A program made the translations under genes and the position numbers. The notes beneath the pieces are model-generated. The model was not told the origin of the DNA, did not search any database, and saw nothing but the letters and a program-made list of their open reading frames with translations. A stretch of 60,000 bases of DNA from Membranipora membranacea. Taxonomy: Eukaryota > Bryozoa > Gymnolaemata > Cheilostomatida > Membraniporidae. The stretch spans positions 20,710,001-20,770,000 of the forward strand of contig OU612072.1 of NCBI GenBank assembly GCA_914767715.1, written 5' to 3'. Positions 1 through 11,715 of this stretch are shown here, in pieces. The first letter of the stretch is position 1, and the number at the start of each line of letters is the position of its first letter.

Positions 1-600
1 TTAATTGAGCTGATCCCAAACAGATTTTTGTGTGACTGTTCTACTTCTCATGATGCAATCTTCCTCAATGACCGCGAATCAAGTCAATCATTGCCCTTAT
101 ATCTCTTCAGCTGCATGGTAAGGGCTTATTTAATGTTATAAACGCCCGGCTTGCATCAATTTGGAAGGAATGCAACAAACTTCAAACAATGACTACCAAA
201 GAAGACCACATTTCTAACATTAACAACCAAATTCATTGATAAAACGATTTAAATTCTTGTTGAATAATAGATATTATGATTGTATCATTTTATTAGTGAT
301 ATTTTGGTTGAGGAAGTTATCAAGAGGCTGAACAACACTCTATGGAGTCTTAAAATGATTTTCGTGATAAGCTAAGAATAGAAATTCATTTTCTATTTCC
401 TAAATTATATAACAAAAATCAACTGGTTTTGAGATTGAATATATTTCATACAATAGGATAATATGAGTTGATTGATAATGGAAACATAGGTTATGCTATA
501 AAGTATTAGGGAACTTAGTACCCTGACGGTTTTGGTCAACAAATCACCACCCCGCTATTATAAGTTGGTTAAGAAAAAAATGTTGGTTAAAATCACACGG
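1..600. other. AT-rich stretch without recognised gene
   Basis: I see no convincing exon, repeat array or transposon end here. Open frames are short and carry no recognisable motif. Confidence 0.5.
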
Positions 601-786
601 GTTAGTCACTCACCACATTGTGGCGGTGAACTTGTGTGTGCCTTAAGGGCGAAGCTGCAATGACTGCGCCAATTTGCTCTCAGTTTGTAGGCAGGTCGGA
701 GCACACCTGGGGGTACAACAACTCCCAGTAGTCAGTGGACTGCAGTGGGATTCGAACCCACGACGCTCTAACCAATGAGCCACCTC
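601..786 (-). repeat. tRNA-derived SINE, copy 1 (decayed)
   Basis: Read on the minus strand, 737-786 is a tRNA-like head. It has a B-box (GGTTCGAATCCC-like, here with GGGTTCGAATCCC) and the remains of an A-box/D-arm, but the anticodon arm is deleted. The same head with the same flanking word (cccagtagtc.gt.gactgcag) recurs at 2336-2434, so this is a dispersed element and not a tRNA gene. The body towards lower coordinates (601-736) is less certain. Confidence 0.6.
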
Positions 787-2335
787 TTATTCATAATGAA
801 GCATAGTTCTTTGCCATGTGAAAATATTAATGGTTTATGATTTTTAATTTTAATACAAATTGTAATTTTAATCTTAATAATTCTTCAAATCCTTCATGGC
901 CTGGCGTTTGAGGTTTGCTTGAGAGAATAGGAGCGCCCCTATCCAATCAGTTTCTACATTATGAAACGAAAACTAATGTGATAAAAGCCAAAGTCTGACC
1001 AATAGCCATAATGTGATGAGGTTTTATATTCACGCAAACAGACTCACAGAAGTGACAGAACTGATGGAATTTCTGGATTGCTTTCAGCTTACATGCACTA
1101 TCAATGTAACTGGTTTTAGTATAAATGTAGAAATCAACCTTTCATGGAAAACAGTGATATACAGCTGTAAGAGAAGACAAATACCATCATATTGTTTTGA
1201 TTCTAATAATGCATAAGAATCTCAATATTCATAAATGTAGATGCATATGAATCCCGATAGTCATTAATATAGCTTGGGTATAATTTAAGTAATCATAATT
1301 AATTTTGATACAAAAAACCAACTGTTTTTATTTCTACTAAAAACAATCAACAACCAACAAATCATATTGCTTTCGATATTATTGTAGACATCATTCCTAC
1401 AAGAGAAGACAGTTATGATTGTATGGATGATCTGATAGTGTTTGACTCTACAATGAGTGGTGAGGATCGAATTTCAAAATGCTGTTTGACATAAAAATAT
1501 CATTCCACCAAAATGTTGAGGAATTACTAATTTACTTAACTTTGTCTGATCTGAAAAATCCACAGTAAGATATACAATATGCAAACATGACACGATACAT
1601 AAATGCAATAACCACTATAATCTCTGTAGATTATGCTGGATGGAGTAGTGATAGACTAGGATCACTCTTTACGAGAACATTCATAGCGGTGTTGATCAGG
1701 TTAGCTGGAGAAATGCATATGGAAGATCTCAGTAAAAAGGTACGAACCCACCCCTCTCTGTAATAGGTAGTATCACCCTACTGTTACATGAAATGCTCGT
1801 TAATGACGCAATTACAAGGTACTGAGGTTGTGGCATAGTTTTTGACTTGGAATTAATGCACAGAAATTGAGATCGGCCGCTAACCCCCGATCTGTCAATG
1901 GATTGATCTGATCTCGTCACCAAATAAAACTGCATGCAGGTTATTCACTAATATACCTTATATGTGAGCAATTCCAATAACTCGTTGTTTAAATATCACA
2001 CTTTATGAATGCATTTGCAGCAAAATATAAACTAATCCTGAGATACCCAGAGCAGATAATATTCCTTACATGTACTGAACTTCTATTTCATTGATGATTA
2101 CCATAATAATCACAGTTCTTAATAATGAAGGTACAAGAAGTTGTGAGGACGGTCAGTGCAGAAAACACACAGCTACCGGTTACCATTAGCACGTTTACTA
2201 ATGAGCGCAGATTGTTTCTCTTCCCTGGGATAAATGTGAGCGCACCCAATCCTGGGAATCAAGAGATGGCGGAGGGACAAGGAACACCGAAGGGTCTGGA
2301 GATGCCTCAATGTAAAGGTAATTGGGGCGTCAATT
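787..2335. other. Intergenic, nothing recognised
   Basis: Only short open frames (up to about 70 codons) without motifs. No repeat array or splice-bounded exon was recognised. Confidence 0.45.
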
Positions 2336-2436
2336 GAGCCCAGTAGTCGGTAGACTGCAGCGGGATTCGAACCTGTGACCTCCAACGCTTGCGCGTCAGA
2401 GGACAGGCGCTCTAACCAACTGAGCTACCACCTACT
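2336..2436 (-). repeat. tRNA-derived SINE, copy 2
   Basis: On the minus strand this reads as a tRNA-like head. The D-arm GCTCAGTTGGTTAGAGC (2409-2425) contains a good A-box, and GGTTCGAATCC (about 2363-2373) is a good B-box. The T-stem has two mismatches and the acceptor ends do not pair, so a functional tRNA is unlikely. The second copy at 601-786 shares the non-tRNA word next to the head, which is what a SINE family shows. Confidence 0.7.
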
Positions 2437-4028
2437 ACTAGCTACCTCCTACTCCTACTGTTGCAATACAATATAGTGCAAAATGATCCAGGTAGATAAA
2501 ATCTCAGTAGACTTGTGAACGCTCACTTGATGTTGAGATTATTTGGTGTTTTTGCACTCCTAGCAGCCAATTCCTGAAAATAAATGCCAAACATTAATTT
2601 GTACTAAATCCTCTTTCTTGTCACAAAACAGCACCATCTAGTCAGCCTATGGATATCTGCAAGCAATTGGTATGCAGGCAGCCATCAACTGAGCTTCACA
2701 ATGTGTTGCAGAACGGCTGAGCCCTGCATCTCAATCACAACACATGGTATCACAATTATCATGCAAGCCTAAGTTCTCATAAATACTTTCAAGCCATACA
2801 AAAAGATGGCTGTGTGAATTTAGGATCTAAATTGAGGTAGAGACTGCACCAGGATTGAAAGAACATGTGAAAACCATTCCATTGCTTAACAATAAATGCT
2901 CTTAATTAGCATTGGAGAGTCTTATGGTTAATCAACGATCTTTGCAGAACATGCAAGAAGTCATATCAGTATTATTATTCATGATTTTTGTTTAAATTTG
3001 TTTGCAGATTTGGTTCATACGAAGTCGTTATCAAATAATGAAGAAATCAAGCTACAGATGATCACATTACCTAAAAGACCCACTTCTACCACATGATAGT
3101 GGCCAATGGAAAGACACAAGTGACCACATGTATCAAACCAGGTCAAACAGGACCTACAAGCCCTTCAACACAGGCTACAATATGTTTGCCATTCGCCTTA
3201 GAGTGTCAGTTATATAAGGAAGTTGTGACTTCGGCAGACATATATTCGATATTTTTATTGTATTCAACTGTTAGATATTTACTAAATAGATTGAGTTGAC
3301 TATTATTTTTATGAAACCTGATCACAATCATATTTACAATCACATACACACTGTCAGCTGGCGTGTTTACCTCACTCTCTGGTACTTTCGGATACTAGAT
3401 AACAGAATGAGTGACTTACATATTTATATTATTATTAATACTAACACTGATGTTACAGTCCAACAGATAAAACCTGTGTGTATCTTATAGTTTCATATTA
3501 TTCCTACACCGTTACTGATCCCTCTGAGTTTTTCTCATCACTTATAACTCTAGCATACTATGCTAGTGTTATTAGATTGATTTAATTGACAGGACGTGAC
3601 TTCATTCTTGGGTTGAACCCCACAGCACATCATCTTATATTTACATGTTGTGAAATAAGTTTTATAGCTATATGCATATTTATTTGTACTGACCTTTTGA
3701 ACCATCATCTACTGATATGGAATACTTATAATGTGATATTGTACATGATGATTGTATCAAATTAGTTTCATCTAACAGACGCCCTGACATGAAGTTGAAC
3801 AATTTATCATTTGCCTACAACATATTTTTCAACATTACGTATTTGATAATATAATGGAAAAAAACAAAATAGACATAATATTATGTTATGTATACATATA
3901 TGTATTTATAAAACTCTGATACCAGTCTCCTCCTGAAAAAACCCACATGATGAACTCTCTGTAAAATCACCAATACCACACCATAGTCAATAAATGGATA
4001 CACACATCATCGGTTTAATATACTGATG
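2437..4028. other. Intergenic, nothing recognised
   Basis: Open frames at 3093-3299 and 3296-3490 have no motif and no splice context. I see no repeat array. Confidence 0.45.
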
Positions 4029-4036
4029 ACCCTGAC
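4029..4036 (+). repeat. Target-site duplication, left (ACCCTGAC)
   Basis: The same eight bases stand at 8121-8128, directly outside the right terminal repeat. Eight bp is the duplication length of P-element transposases. Confidence 0.75.
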
Positions 4037-4789
4037 CATAGACAAAACACACAACACTAGACTGGACACTGTGTAGTAAATAGCCTAATAAAAAGTGTCC
4101 TCATTAAATACTGTGACGCAACGACATCTCACTGTGATCAGTTGAGCATTGAACCATGGTTAGTTAATGAAGAGATGCATGTTTTGAGCCTTGCCTGGTA
4201 TGGAAGAGAGGCAGCAAACTTCTGCAGCAAAGGTAAGAGCTTTTTCCATATTTTGTCCATCTCATCACTTAATTTGAGCGAGCAAAATTGTCAATTTACA
4301 AACAGTGATTGTACATAATAGTTATATTGATAGTATATTTTGAGTTTGGTACCTATTGGAGCCTAAATTTAGTACTGAACATTTTAAATAGTAACATGAA
4401 CCTACCTGCACGCTACACTGACATCTTGTTGAAGTCCATTATACTGTATTATTACCCTATTCAAATCAATCCGAGCATTGTTGTTTTTTTGATTATCCAT
4501 GGTCGAATCCATCTGTGTATATGATTTGTTTTATTTCACAGTTATCCACAATCATCTCATTACAATACTATTACATAGTAAGACAACTCTGTGTTGACAC
4601 ATTATTGTTGTCTCACTTTCACAGCCATGTCAGAGCAGAAGCTGCTGCACTGCTTATTGATGCAGCAATGGTCCACAACTAGGCCAGACCTTAGCTACCG
4701 CTGGTTCCCTAAAGAAGAAGAAAGAAAAATAAAATAGTCACTAGCTTTCTACTATGCAGGGGGGGGACCACAAATGTCGACAGAGCACT

Positions 4790-5560
4790 CATTCCTAAAT
4801 TGAGAAAGTCTGTCAATGCTTTGAGGGAGCAGGTGTATCATCTGAGGCGTAGGTTCAAATTCAGAAAAATGTACTGAAATTGCTACAAAAGAATGCAACG
4901 ATTAATCAATCACAGCTGGATGCATTAGATGGCTGCCTAGGTGAGCATGTGGTAAACCAAACCTTTGGGGCTTTGGATAATAACACTATGATAGGATTTA
5001 GGTGTCAGCTATTGTGGACCATTTCAACAACACCCACACTCAAATTGCAAATTGATATACCTAGTTCACCTGTTACATAACACAAGTAGGGGCTACAAGA
5101 GTCCTGTTAATCGCCAAAACATCGAGAACATATCCCGTACTCTAGATGCCTTATTGACATACTTAGAACGGCTATGGAATGTCTGATGGTTGACCTGTGA
5201 ATACAAGTAGACAGAAGGCGTTTGTGATTGAGCTTTCTACTGCTGCAAATTCTCAGATCCGATTCGCCGATGATGTTTTGTGTCAGATCAAAGTGTCAAA
5301 TTTTTTCTCTCGTTCAAATTCAGCCAGGACCACCTAGACAATCTTTTCAGTAAGATACAAGCTAAAAATAGATTTACCGATATTATATGCTTCAAATCTG
5401 GACTGAAAGCTCTTCTTGTCAAATCTGACATCACACCTAGTCGTTATCCCAACTGTATCAACTCGAACAGTGGAAGACAACAAAACGGCTCTTACCTTCT
5501 GACAGCACTAATCAAAAGAAGAATATCGATGAGCTAGATGAAGAAGAAGACGATTTCAGT
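4790..5560 (+). pseudogene. P-type (THAP9/P-element family) transposase relic
   Basis: Pieces in different forward frames follow the order of a P-element transposase. First comes a leucine/arginine-rich segment (about 4800-4860, LRKSVNALREQVYHLRRR in frame). Next is a piece starting LLQKNATINQSQLDALDGCL (about 4878-4940). A piece SPVNRQNIENISRTLDALL follows near 5101-5157. Then a short KAFVIELST stretch precedes the most diagnostic part at 5290-5440, which contains FKFSQDHLDNLFSKIQ followed by FKSGLKALLVKSD. The FxxSQDHLExxFxxIR-type motif followed by a 'F..al+.LL' segment is typical of the C-terminal half of these proteins. Stop codons and frame changes separate the pieces, so no functional protein is made. 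It lies inside matching terminal repeats. Confidence 0.72.
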
Positions 5561-6064
5561 GACAACTCCTACATGGAAACACTGATTATATCCGTACAAA
5601 TCGGGGACTAAGCCATAACATAGGTAAGTGGACTATTCATTAACACGTACAGTACGGAGTCATATAAAGCTCCAGTATTACTTTCACCATAAAATAATAC
5701 AAGATTATCTTGTGTATTGGAGTAGTCAACACATCAGTTTAACTAACCCTGACCCCTCCCTTCTCATAAAAAAAGCTTGTCAAGACAGGCTGGTCCACCA
5801 CACGCTAGTTTAATTATTACCAACAAAAACATGACTTGTGTGGTCGGTATATACCTTTTTGCTATCGATATCTCTGGGTGTATCAGGATCGTTTGTCATT
5901 CTCATGCCTTGTCATTTTGAAGGTGAATAAGTTATACGAAGCATTAAGCTTACATGCTCTGAGCTTCTAAGTGCAGCTTCATATCCCTCAGCATTGGACT
6001 GCTCTCTCATCGGCTGCAAGAATTGGGAGGCCTCAAATTACAAACTCAGTTGCGTGGATAAAAT

Positions 6065-6300
6065 CATGCTGGGCCGTTTCTTTGGAAAAATTAAAATTTT
6101 TTTCAAAAACATAAGTTTGTTGACTAAGCTTGTTTTTTAGAGGTTTTGGGTCATGACGAACTCAAAAACCATACTGGGCCGTTTTTTTGAAAAAACTTTA
6201 AAATTTAAATTTTTTCCCAAAAATTTAAGTTTCTTGGCTTGACTCGTTGTTTAGAGGTTTTGGGACTTGGAGAACACAAAAACCATGCTGGGCCGTTTTC
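6065..6300 (+). repeat. 105-114 bp direct repeat, about 2.2 copies
   Basis: The word 'catgctgggccgttt' (one copy 'catact') recurs at 6065, 6170 and 6284, each followed by an A/T-rich tract and 'agaggttttggg'. It lies inside the P-like element and no coding content is seen. Confidence 0.7.
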
Positions 6301-6423
6301 TTCCAAGTGCCATTTTGGGCGTTTTCCTCTATCAGGCATACTTTTGATACCGCTGGGGGCAAAGCTAACAAATATGGTGGTCACCCGTACCTAATCATAA
6401 TATGAATTACTTAACAACATTCG

Positions 6424-7695
6424 TTAAGGGTCATGCCTCGCCTAGGATACTAACTTAAGAACTACTGGTTCGATTTCCTTAATTTTTCATTCTAATTGTA
6501 GCTATTCCTTGTTTGGCAATTTCCGAGCCCTCAATTATCTTGAATACAATTTATTATGATGGTGATTTCAATTTATAAAAATTAAGCAACCGGTGCACAT
6601 GCAAAAGAATAGGAGCTGTCAATAACTAGGAGCATCTGGCTCAGACGCCTCACAACACAACCATTTATTCGTATCAAACCAGGATCAACCAGTATCAACT
6701 TGTGATAACAAATCGTAGCAACAAGCATTGACATGAATGTCAAGTACTAGAGAAGAAGAATTAATTTATAACAGACAAAAGTTAACGAGCCGGCTTGTGA
6801 ACTATTGTAAAATACACTAAAATGACTGGATTTTAGAGACTCTATTACTACGCCAAATCTGGTGCAGAAATAAATCAGGCAAAAAGCCATGAATGGTTGG
6901 ATTTTCCTCTGTAATCATGAGACATTTAATCAATTTGGGTAAAGATTTGGATTCAAAACTTGGGAATATACAAAAAGGATATGTTTGTAGGTAATTCCCA
7001 TGCAGCTGTTCACTCAACATATAATTTATGTGAAGTTAGCTGGACAAAATGAATATGGAGTTTACAGACTGCTTCTGGAAGACTGCATGGGAGGCACACT
7101 TATTATATTCTTCTCCAACACAAAAGTGTCATTTGGTTCAAAAATGTATGCTAAGTGCCCTAGCCAAGGCTTTAAAGGATGCCCCTATCAGAAAAAAATA
7201 TTTCAGTCTCAGTACGGTTTTCACATAATTTAATTTTAACTAGTATTGACGTCAGATAATTCCAAATTGCCAACTGGCACATCCATTTTTCTTCATCAAT
7301 ATTGGTCAGCAGTGGGCTAGTGGGGGCACTAAGGTAATCACATTTGTCCACCTTGGACAAGAGTTGATACAGCTCACTTTCTTTTTAGCATTGTCAACAC
7401 TGATGGTTTAGCTATCAGTATGTGAATTTGAATGGCATTATTTTTCAAGTCGAATCAAACATTGAACATTCTTGTTGTTATGGCTGCATGATTTAACGGT
7501 GGTCTTTATGTTTTAACTGCATCTTTTGCTCCATGAACTTGCGATAGTGACAATAGGTTTTGACATGTTGCTGAAATTCAGCGCCGCGCTATGACATTAC
7601 GTCGTGGCGTAACTTTGTCAAATTTTTGGTTTAGACATTTTTGATCCTGAGGATTGACAGGACCCAAAAAATTTTATGGCGAGGCATGACCTTAA
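6424..7695. mobile_element. Possible nested TIR element (1.27 kb)
   Basis: TTAAGGGTCATGCCTCGCC at 6424-6442 is matched in reverse complement at 7678-7695 with a single one-base gap. I see no target-site duplication and no coding region, so this could be a terminal-repeat element inside the P-like transposon or its own subterminal repeats. Confidence 0.35.
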
Positions 7696-8120
7696 ATGTG
7701 CATCCCACTGTAACTTTCACATAAAAACTCTCCGTCTGTGGTATGCTCTGATTTGCAGCCATCAAGGCTAGACAACAAAGACAATGGGAGGCAGAATCTC
7801 AGTAAGTTTATTCCATTTAATCACGTCTAAGACAATATTGAAACATAATCAAATATTTTGCATCATTTTTTCATACAAACCATTGGTGTTGCTTCTATAA
7901 ATAATAAAGGACAGGTAAACACATCACTGACACCAAATTCAAGGAAAATTGAAAGGAAACAATCATAAGTTTTGCTAAAATCAGCAGGCCAACAATGCTG
8001 CTAAATACTGTGAATTTGTAATCGATTTATGTACAAGTGCTATGCACTGATTAAATTTTCTACCACAGTGAGACGTCGCTTTTTGATGCTCAGTGTCCAG
8101 TCTAGTGTGATTTGTCTTCG

Positions 8121-8128
8121 ACCCTGAC
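8121..8128 (+). repeat. Target-site duplication, right (ACCCTGAC)
   Basis: Identical to 4029-4036 and directly abuts the right terminal repeat ending at 8120. Confidence 0.75.
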
Positions 8129-9125
8129 CTCCATTATTGGCTGCAGAATGTGACACAGGGCACCTGGGTTTCAGTTGCTGGGTCATGATAGGCTCTCAAA
8201 TAAAATTATCATATTGACTAAGTCGACAACCAAATTCAAATCCCCCAACACCCTTTGTAATTGCACATAAAACATACTATTGTTATTCCAACTTTTAATG
8301 TTTGTTAGCCGGCATGATTCTGAGAAATGCTTTTCTGGATAACACTGAGTGTGGGACCTTAAGCCATTAATGGTTCTGCCAGTCATCAGAGTACAATTGT
8401 TATTATTTATAGGCTTCGCAAAAAATTATGGCAAGGACCTCATACAATGATGATTGATGAGTGATAAGCAGTAGGGGGCTGAGAGTTGTCCTCTCTCGAT
8501 AGAAGGGAATACAACTAAAACAGCTAAAATACCCAAATAACAAATTTGTTTTGGATAGAGGAATAAACAGATTCAATAACACCATAAATATCTGTGCTTA
8601 GGATGAATAATCGAAAGGGGGAAGTGATCATTAAGCATTAAAAGAAAAATAATAAAGGAAAAGTTATCCCAGACTGTCAATCAGTTGTGTAACAGAGTAC
8701 TTCCTGATTCGGTATTACATATGTGTGTGTATTCTATCTCTGCCACATGTGTGAAATAATCAAATGTTTTGTCGAGCTAAAACAGGTTTGGTACTAATTC
8801 CCTAAAAAATGATGTACATAGTAAAATATATAAAATTGATCTCTTAAAGAAGACTGAATTTAAAAACTGTTGGTGGTCACCTGATAGCAGAGTATCTAAG
8901 GTCAGTAGGGGTGAGGAGTCAGTTGTATACATACATACGCCTAGGACAGTATCGGGAAAGTTTGACACTTACAAATTTTCTAGATAATATCCCAGACTGA
9001 CCCAGAGAGATTATGATTGAGTCATTTTGTCACATTGAGTCACATTGACTGCCATGGCTGTCTTGGATGGCCGTCAATGTGCGCCAGTCATTAGATATGC
9101 TCTTGATCGATTTCGTATTTGATAT

Positions 9126-9560
9126 ATGCTGCTCTCTACGTTAGTGCTGTCGATTACGTACAAGTTACACAATGATCATCAGAAGACAGAAGATATTATG
9201 TGGATTGTCGCTTTCAATATTACTCTCTGTCACGTCAGCCAGCACACTACTCGGCAGACTGATGATCTTGATGACACTGTACTGAATTACGGTCTTGATG
9301 CTACCAAACTTCTTGACAGTCGTAATGCCACTGACAGTAGTTCTAAGTGCTGCATATACTTATTGCTGTGCCAATTATGTACGTGTGACACAGGTTTTGT
9401 AGGCATTTTCACTTTGATGATTTTAGTGTTGTGTGAATCACTGAAGTTGGTAATATATTGTAGTGATATTATCTTGCTTATTTTAACAGGAGTGATGGTG
9501 GCAGTCTTGTGTTGTACGGGTCAAGTAGTGTGCAGAGAAGGTATGGGGTATTTGGTATGA
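9126..9560 (+). CDS. Unrecognised 144-residue open frame, doubtful
   Basis: The frame is open from ATG to stop and ends in a hydrophobic half (about residues 76-130, e.g. FVGIFTLMILVL and IILLILTGVMVAVLCC) that could be two membrane segments. The first half is polar with no signal peptide. I recognise no family. It lies in the stretch (about 8735-10510) that interrupts copy 0 of the tandem unit and is absent from the equivalent place in copies 1 and 2, so it arrived with an insertion. No splice context or homologous copy supports translation. It may be chance. Confidence 0.2.
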   Translation: MLLSTLVLSITYKLHNDHQKTEDIMWIVAFNITLCHVSQHTTRQTDDLDDTVLNYGLDATKLLDSRNATDSSSKCCIYLLLCQLCTCDTGFVGIFTLMILVLCESLKLVIYCSDIILLILTGVMVAVLCCTGQVVCREGMGYLV

Positions 9561-10603
9561 TCCTACTTCAATCTTCTCACCATTATCAAATTGTCAATCG
9601 CTCTGGAGTTCAGGTCATTACATATTGAAGAAGGCCGGGAAGCAGTAATAGGCTGATGCTCAAAATAGGATTTCCGTAAAGCGAAAATCCTATCCAATGA
9701 TAGGCTGTTAGTCATGCTGCGCATACTAAAACCAAGGTTAGTCTTATAATAAAATTCCCATGACCTTGAAATTTTAGATATAATACAAACTCGTTATCAA
9801 TTGTAATGAAACTGGATGACAGATAATTCTACATGGAGGCGATAAAAGAATTAGCAACTCATGCTCGGCCACATCAAGATATAGATACCCTTGATGGACT
9901 ATAAAAAGTCTAATCTCCTCTCGGTGTTGAAAACGAGGCAAAAATCCTGTGGAGGATGCTGTCAATTTGATGTCAATTGTGATGGAAACTTAACGCACAA
10001 AGTATGGTTCATAAAAATTGAATTTTACTTTCTTGCAATGAAGAGTGGTTTAAGATGTCACTTGTCAGGACAATACTAATGATGTATCTGCAATAACAAT
10101 TCACACACCACAAAAAATACAAAAATTGGGATAGCGTAGGATGATATTTATGTTGCTGATTATTGAATTTGTGTGTCTGCGGCATGAACTTATTTGAGGA
10201 GTAAATCTGTCACTTATGAAAAGTCTGCAACAATCGCTGCAAATGATTTGACAGATGCATGGAGAATACTTTCTGGGATGTCGTAGGATGATATTAATGC
10301 TGTAAATTTATTATTTCCACAAAAAACCATGATATATTCATCATGACTGATCCATAAATTTATATCAATAATTTGCGATTGTGACATGATTTTGTCAATA
10401 GATTTTACATAGGTGATAGGTAAAAACACATCCAAGGAAAACATATAGAAACAGCGAAATTCAATTGGCTCTGAATTATGAATAACCAAAAACGATGAGT
10501 ACAAGTACTATCACTTGTAAATATTAATCAGTGGCAGGCTTACTGTGACTTAGAATTGCATTTGATACTCACAGCTTTGTTTGTAATCAACCACTGTTTA
10601 ATG

Positions 10604-10611
10604 CTTTACAT
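10604..10611 (+). repeat. Target-site duplication CTTTACAT, left
   Basis: Repeated exactly at 11730-11737. The uninterrupted equivalents in copies 1 and 2 (near 13580 and 16430) read ctctacat and ctatacat once each. Confidence 0.8.
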
Positions 10612-10867
10612 CATGGGTGGGCAACCTTTTCTTGAAAAAGGACACATTTTAGACCGGCTCAACTCAAAAGGCTGCAACATATATTTCAGGGATAAAATTG
10701 GAGCTGGAATAGCATATTTATGTCTATAAACTGCAGTGTGTTGCGAAAACCATCAACTCAGCAGAAATACTAGTTCATCTAGTCTTCTTGGGTTTTGTGA
10801 CATCATTTTACCTCAAGATTTTATTGTGCACATGTCTGCATCCCGTTGTTTCAGTGTATGACAAAAC

Positions 10868-11075
10868 GCAGGGTGGGTGCGGGAGGGATGCGGGAGGGTG
10901 CGGGAGGGGTGCGGGAGGGGTGCGGGAGGGGTGCGGGAGGGGTACGGGAGGGGTGCGGGAGGGGTACGGGAGGGGTGCGGGAGGGGTGCGGGAGTGCTGC
11001 GGGAGGGCTGCGGGAGGGGTGCGGAAGGGGTGCGGGAGGGGTGCAAGAGGGGTGCGGGAGGGGTGCTGTAGCCCC
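10868..11075 (+). repeat. G-rich 12-bp minisatellite (GTGCGGGAGGGG)n
   Basis: About 17 tandem copies of a 12-bp unit with scattered changes. One strand is an almost pure G/A-rich run with G2-G4 clusters, able in principle to form G-quadruplexes. The several long open frames on both strands here are a by-product of a repeat length divisible by three. It lies inside the hAT-like element. Confidence 0.9.
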
Positions 11076-11585
11076 TCCCAGGAGTGAAAGTGTAAATAAT
11101 GTTTATACAGGGACTGTTGTGATGGAAATGTAGGTATTCTTTCGCGCAAGGAAACAATTTTTTGAACAGCTTTCGCGCCCTGTTATACTGTTCACCTTAC
11201 AGCACCCACCCTCACGCAAAGGGGGAAATTTTCGCAAATGATCGTGAAGTGAAAAATTCAATATTGTACATTTCAGCCATAATGCAGGAGCACTTGTCAC
11301 AAAGGGAATTTTTGATATAAATATGCCTTTTGTTGACAATGACTGTTTTGCAAGAAAAAATAATCATTATAATGTTGGAGAAAATTGTAAATTTTGTGTT
11401 ATTTCAAAAGACAGAAACTTGAAAAAGTAGTTAGTATGGCTGAGAAGCTTAGCTACATGCATACTACAGACTGACCACTATTTTGAAATATCTTGAGCTT
11501 ACAGAGTGTTATGAATACTCGGTTCTCCACATAACATAAGGGGAATCAAAAATAATGTGTAATAACTTTTACAGGCATGGGGCCA

Positions 11586-11715
11586 CAATTAGGCCGCAAA
11601 ATATTACCAATTAGCCCCCCCCAAAATATTACCAATTAGGCCGCAAAATATTACCAATTAGGCCCCCGCAAAATATTACCAATTAGGCAGCAAAATATTA
11701 CCAATTAGGCCGCAG
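11586..11715 (+). repeat. 21-22 bp minisatellite (aaaatattaccaattaggc)
   Basis: Five near-identical copies of 'gcaaaatattaccaattagg' with spacers of c/g. It lies near the right end of the hAT-like element and may represent subterminal repeats. Confidence 0.9.

Larger units (their letters stand above)
4037..8120 (+). mobile_element. Decayed P-element-like DNA transposon (4084 bp)
   Basis: The left end 4037-4071 starts CATAGACAAA and ends TAGACTGGACACTG. The right end 8091-8120, reverse-complemented, starts CGAAGACAAA and ends with the same TAGACTGGACACTG, with a short indel between. Both ends are flanked by the exact 8-bp direct repeat ACCCTGAC. Inside, near the left end, lies a broken P-type transposase (about 4790-5560). 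TIR length near 30 bp, 8-bp duplication and transposase family all agree, so family, ends and target duplication support each other. Frame breaks in the transposase make the element inactive. The rest of the interior includes a 105-114 bp tandem repeat (6065-6300) and a possible nested element (6424-7695). Confidence 0.78.

Noticed and set aside
2353-2436. tRNA gene
   Set aside because: The promoter boxes are good, but the T-stem and acceptor stem do not pair and the same head plus flank recurs at 601-786, so it is a SINE.
10788-11157. Several frames of 95-114 codons on both strands
   Set aside because: They read through a 12-bp minisatellite; a repeat length divisible by three keeps frames open. 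Composition is a simple periodic repeat.
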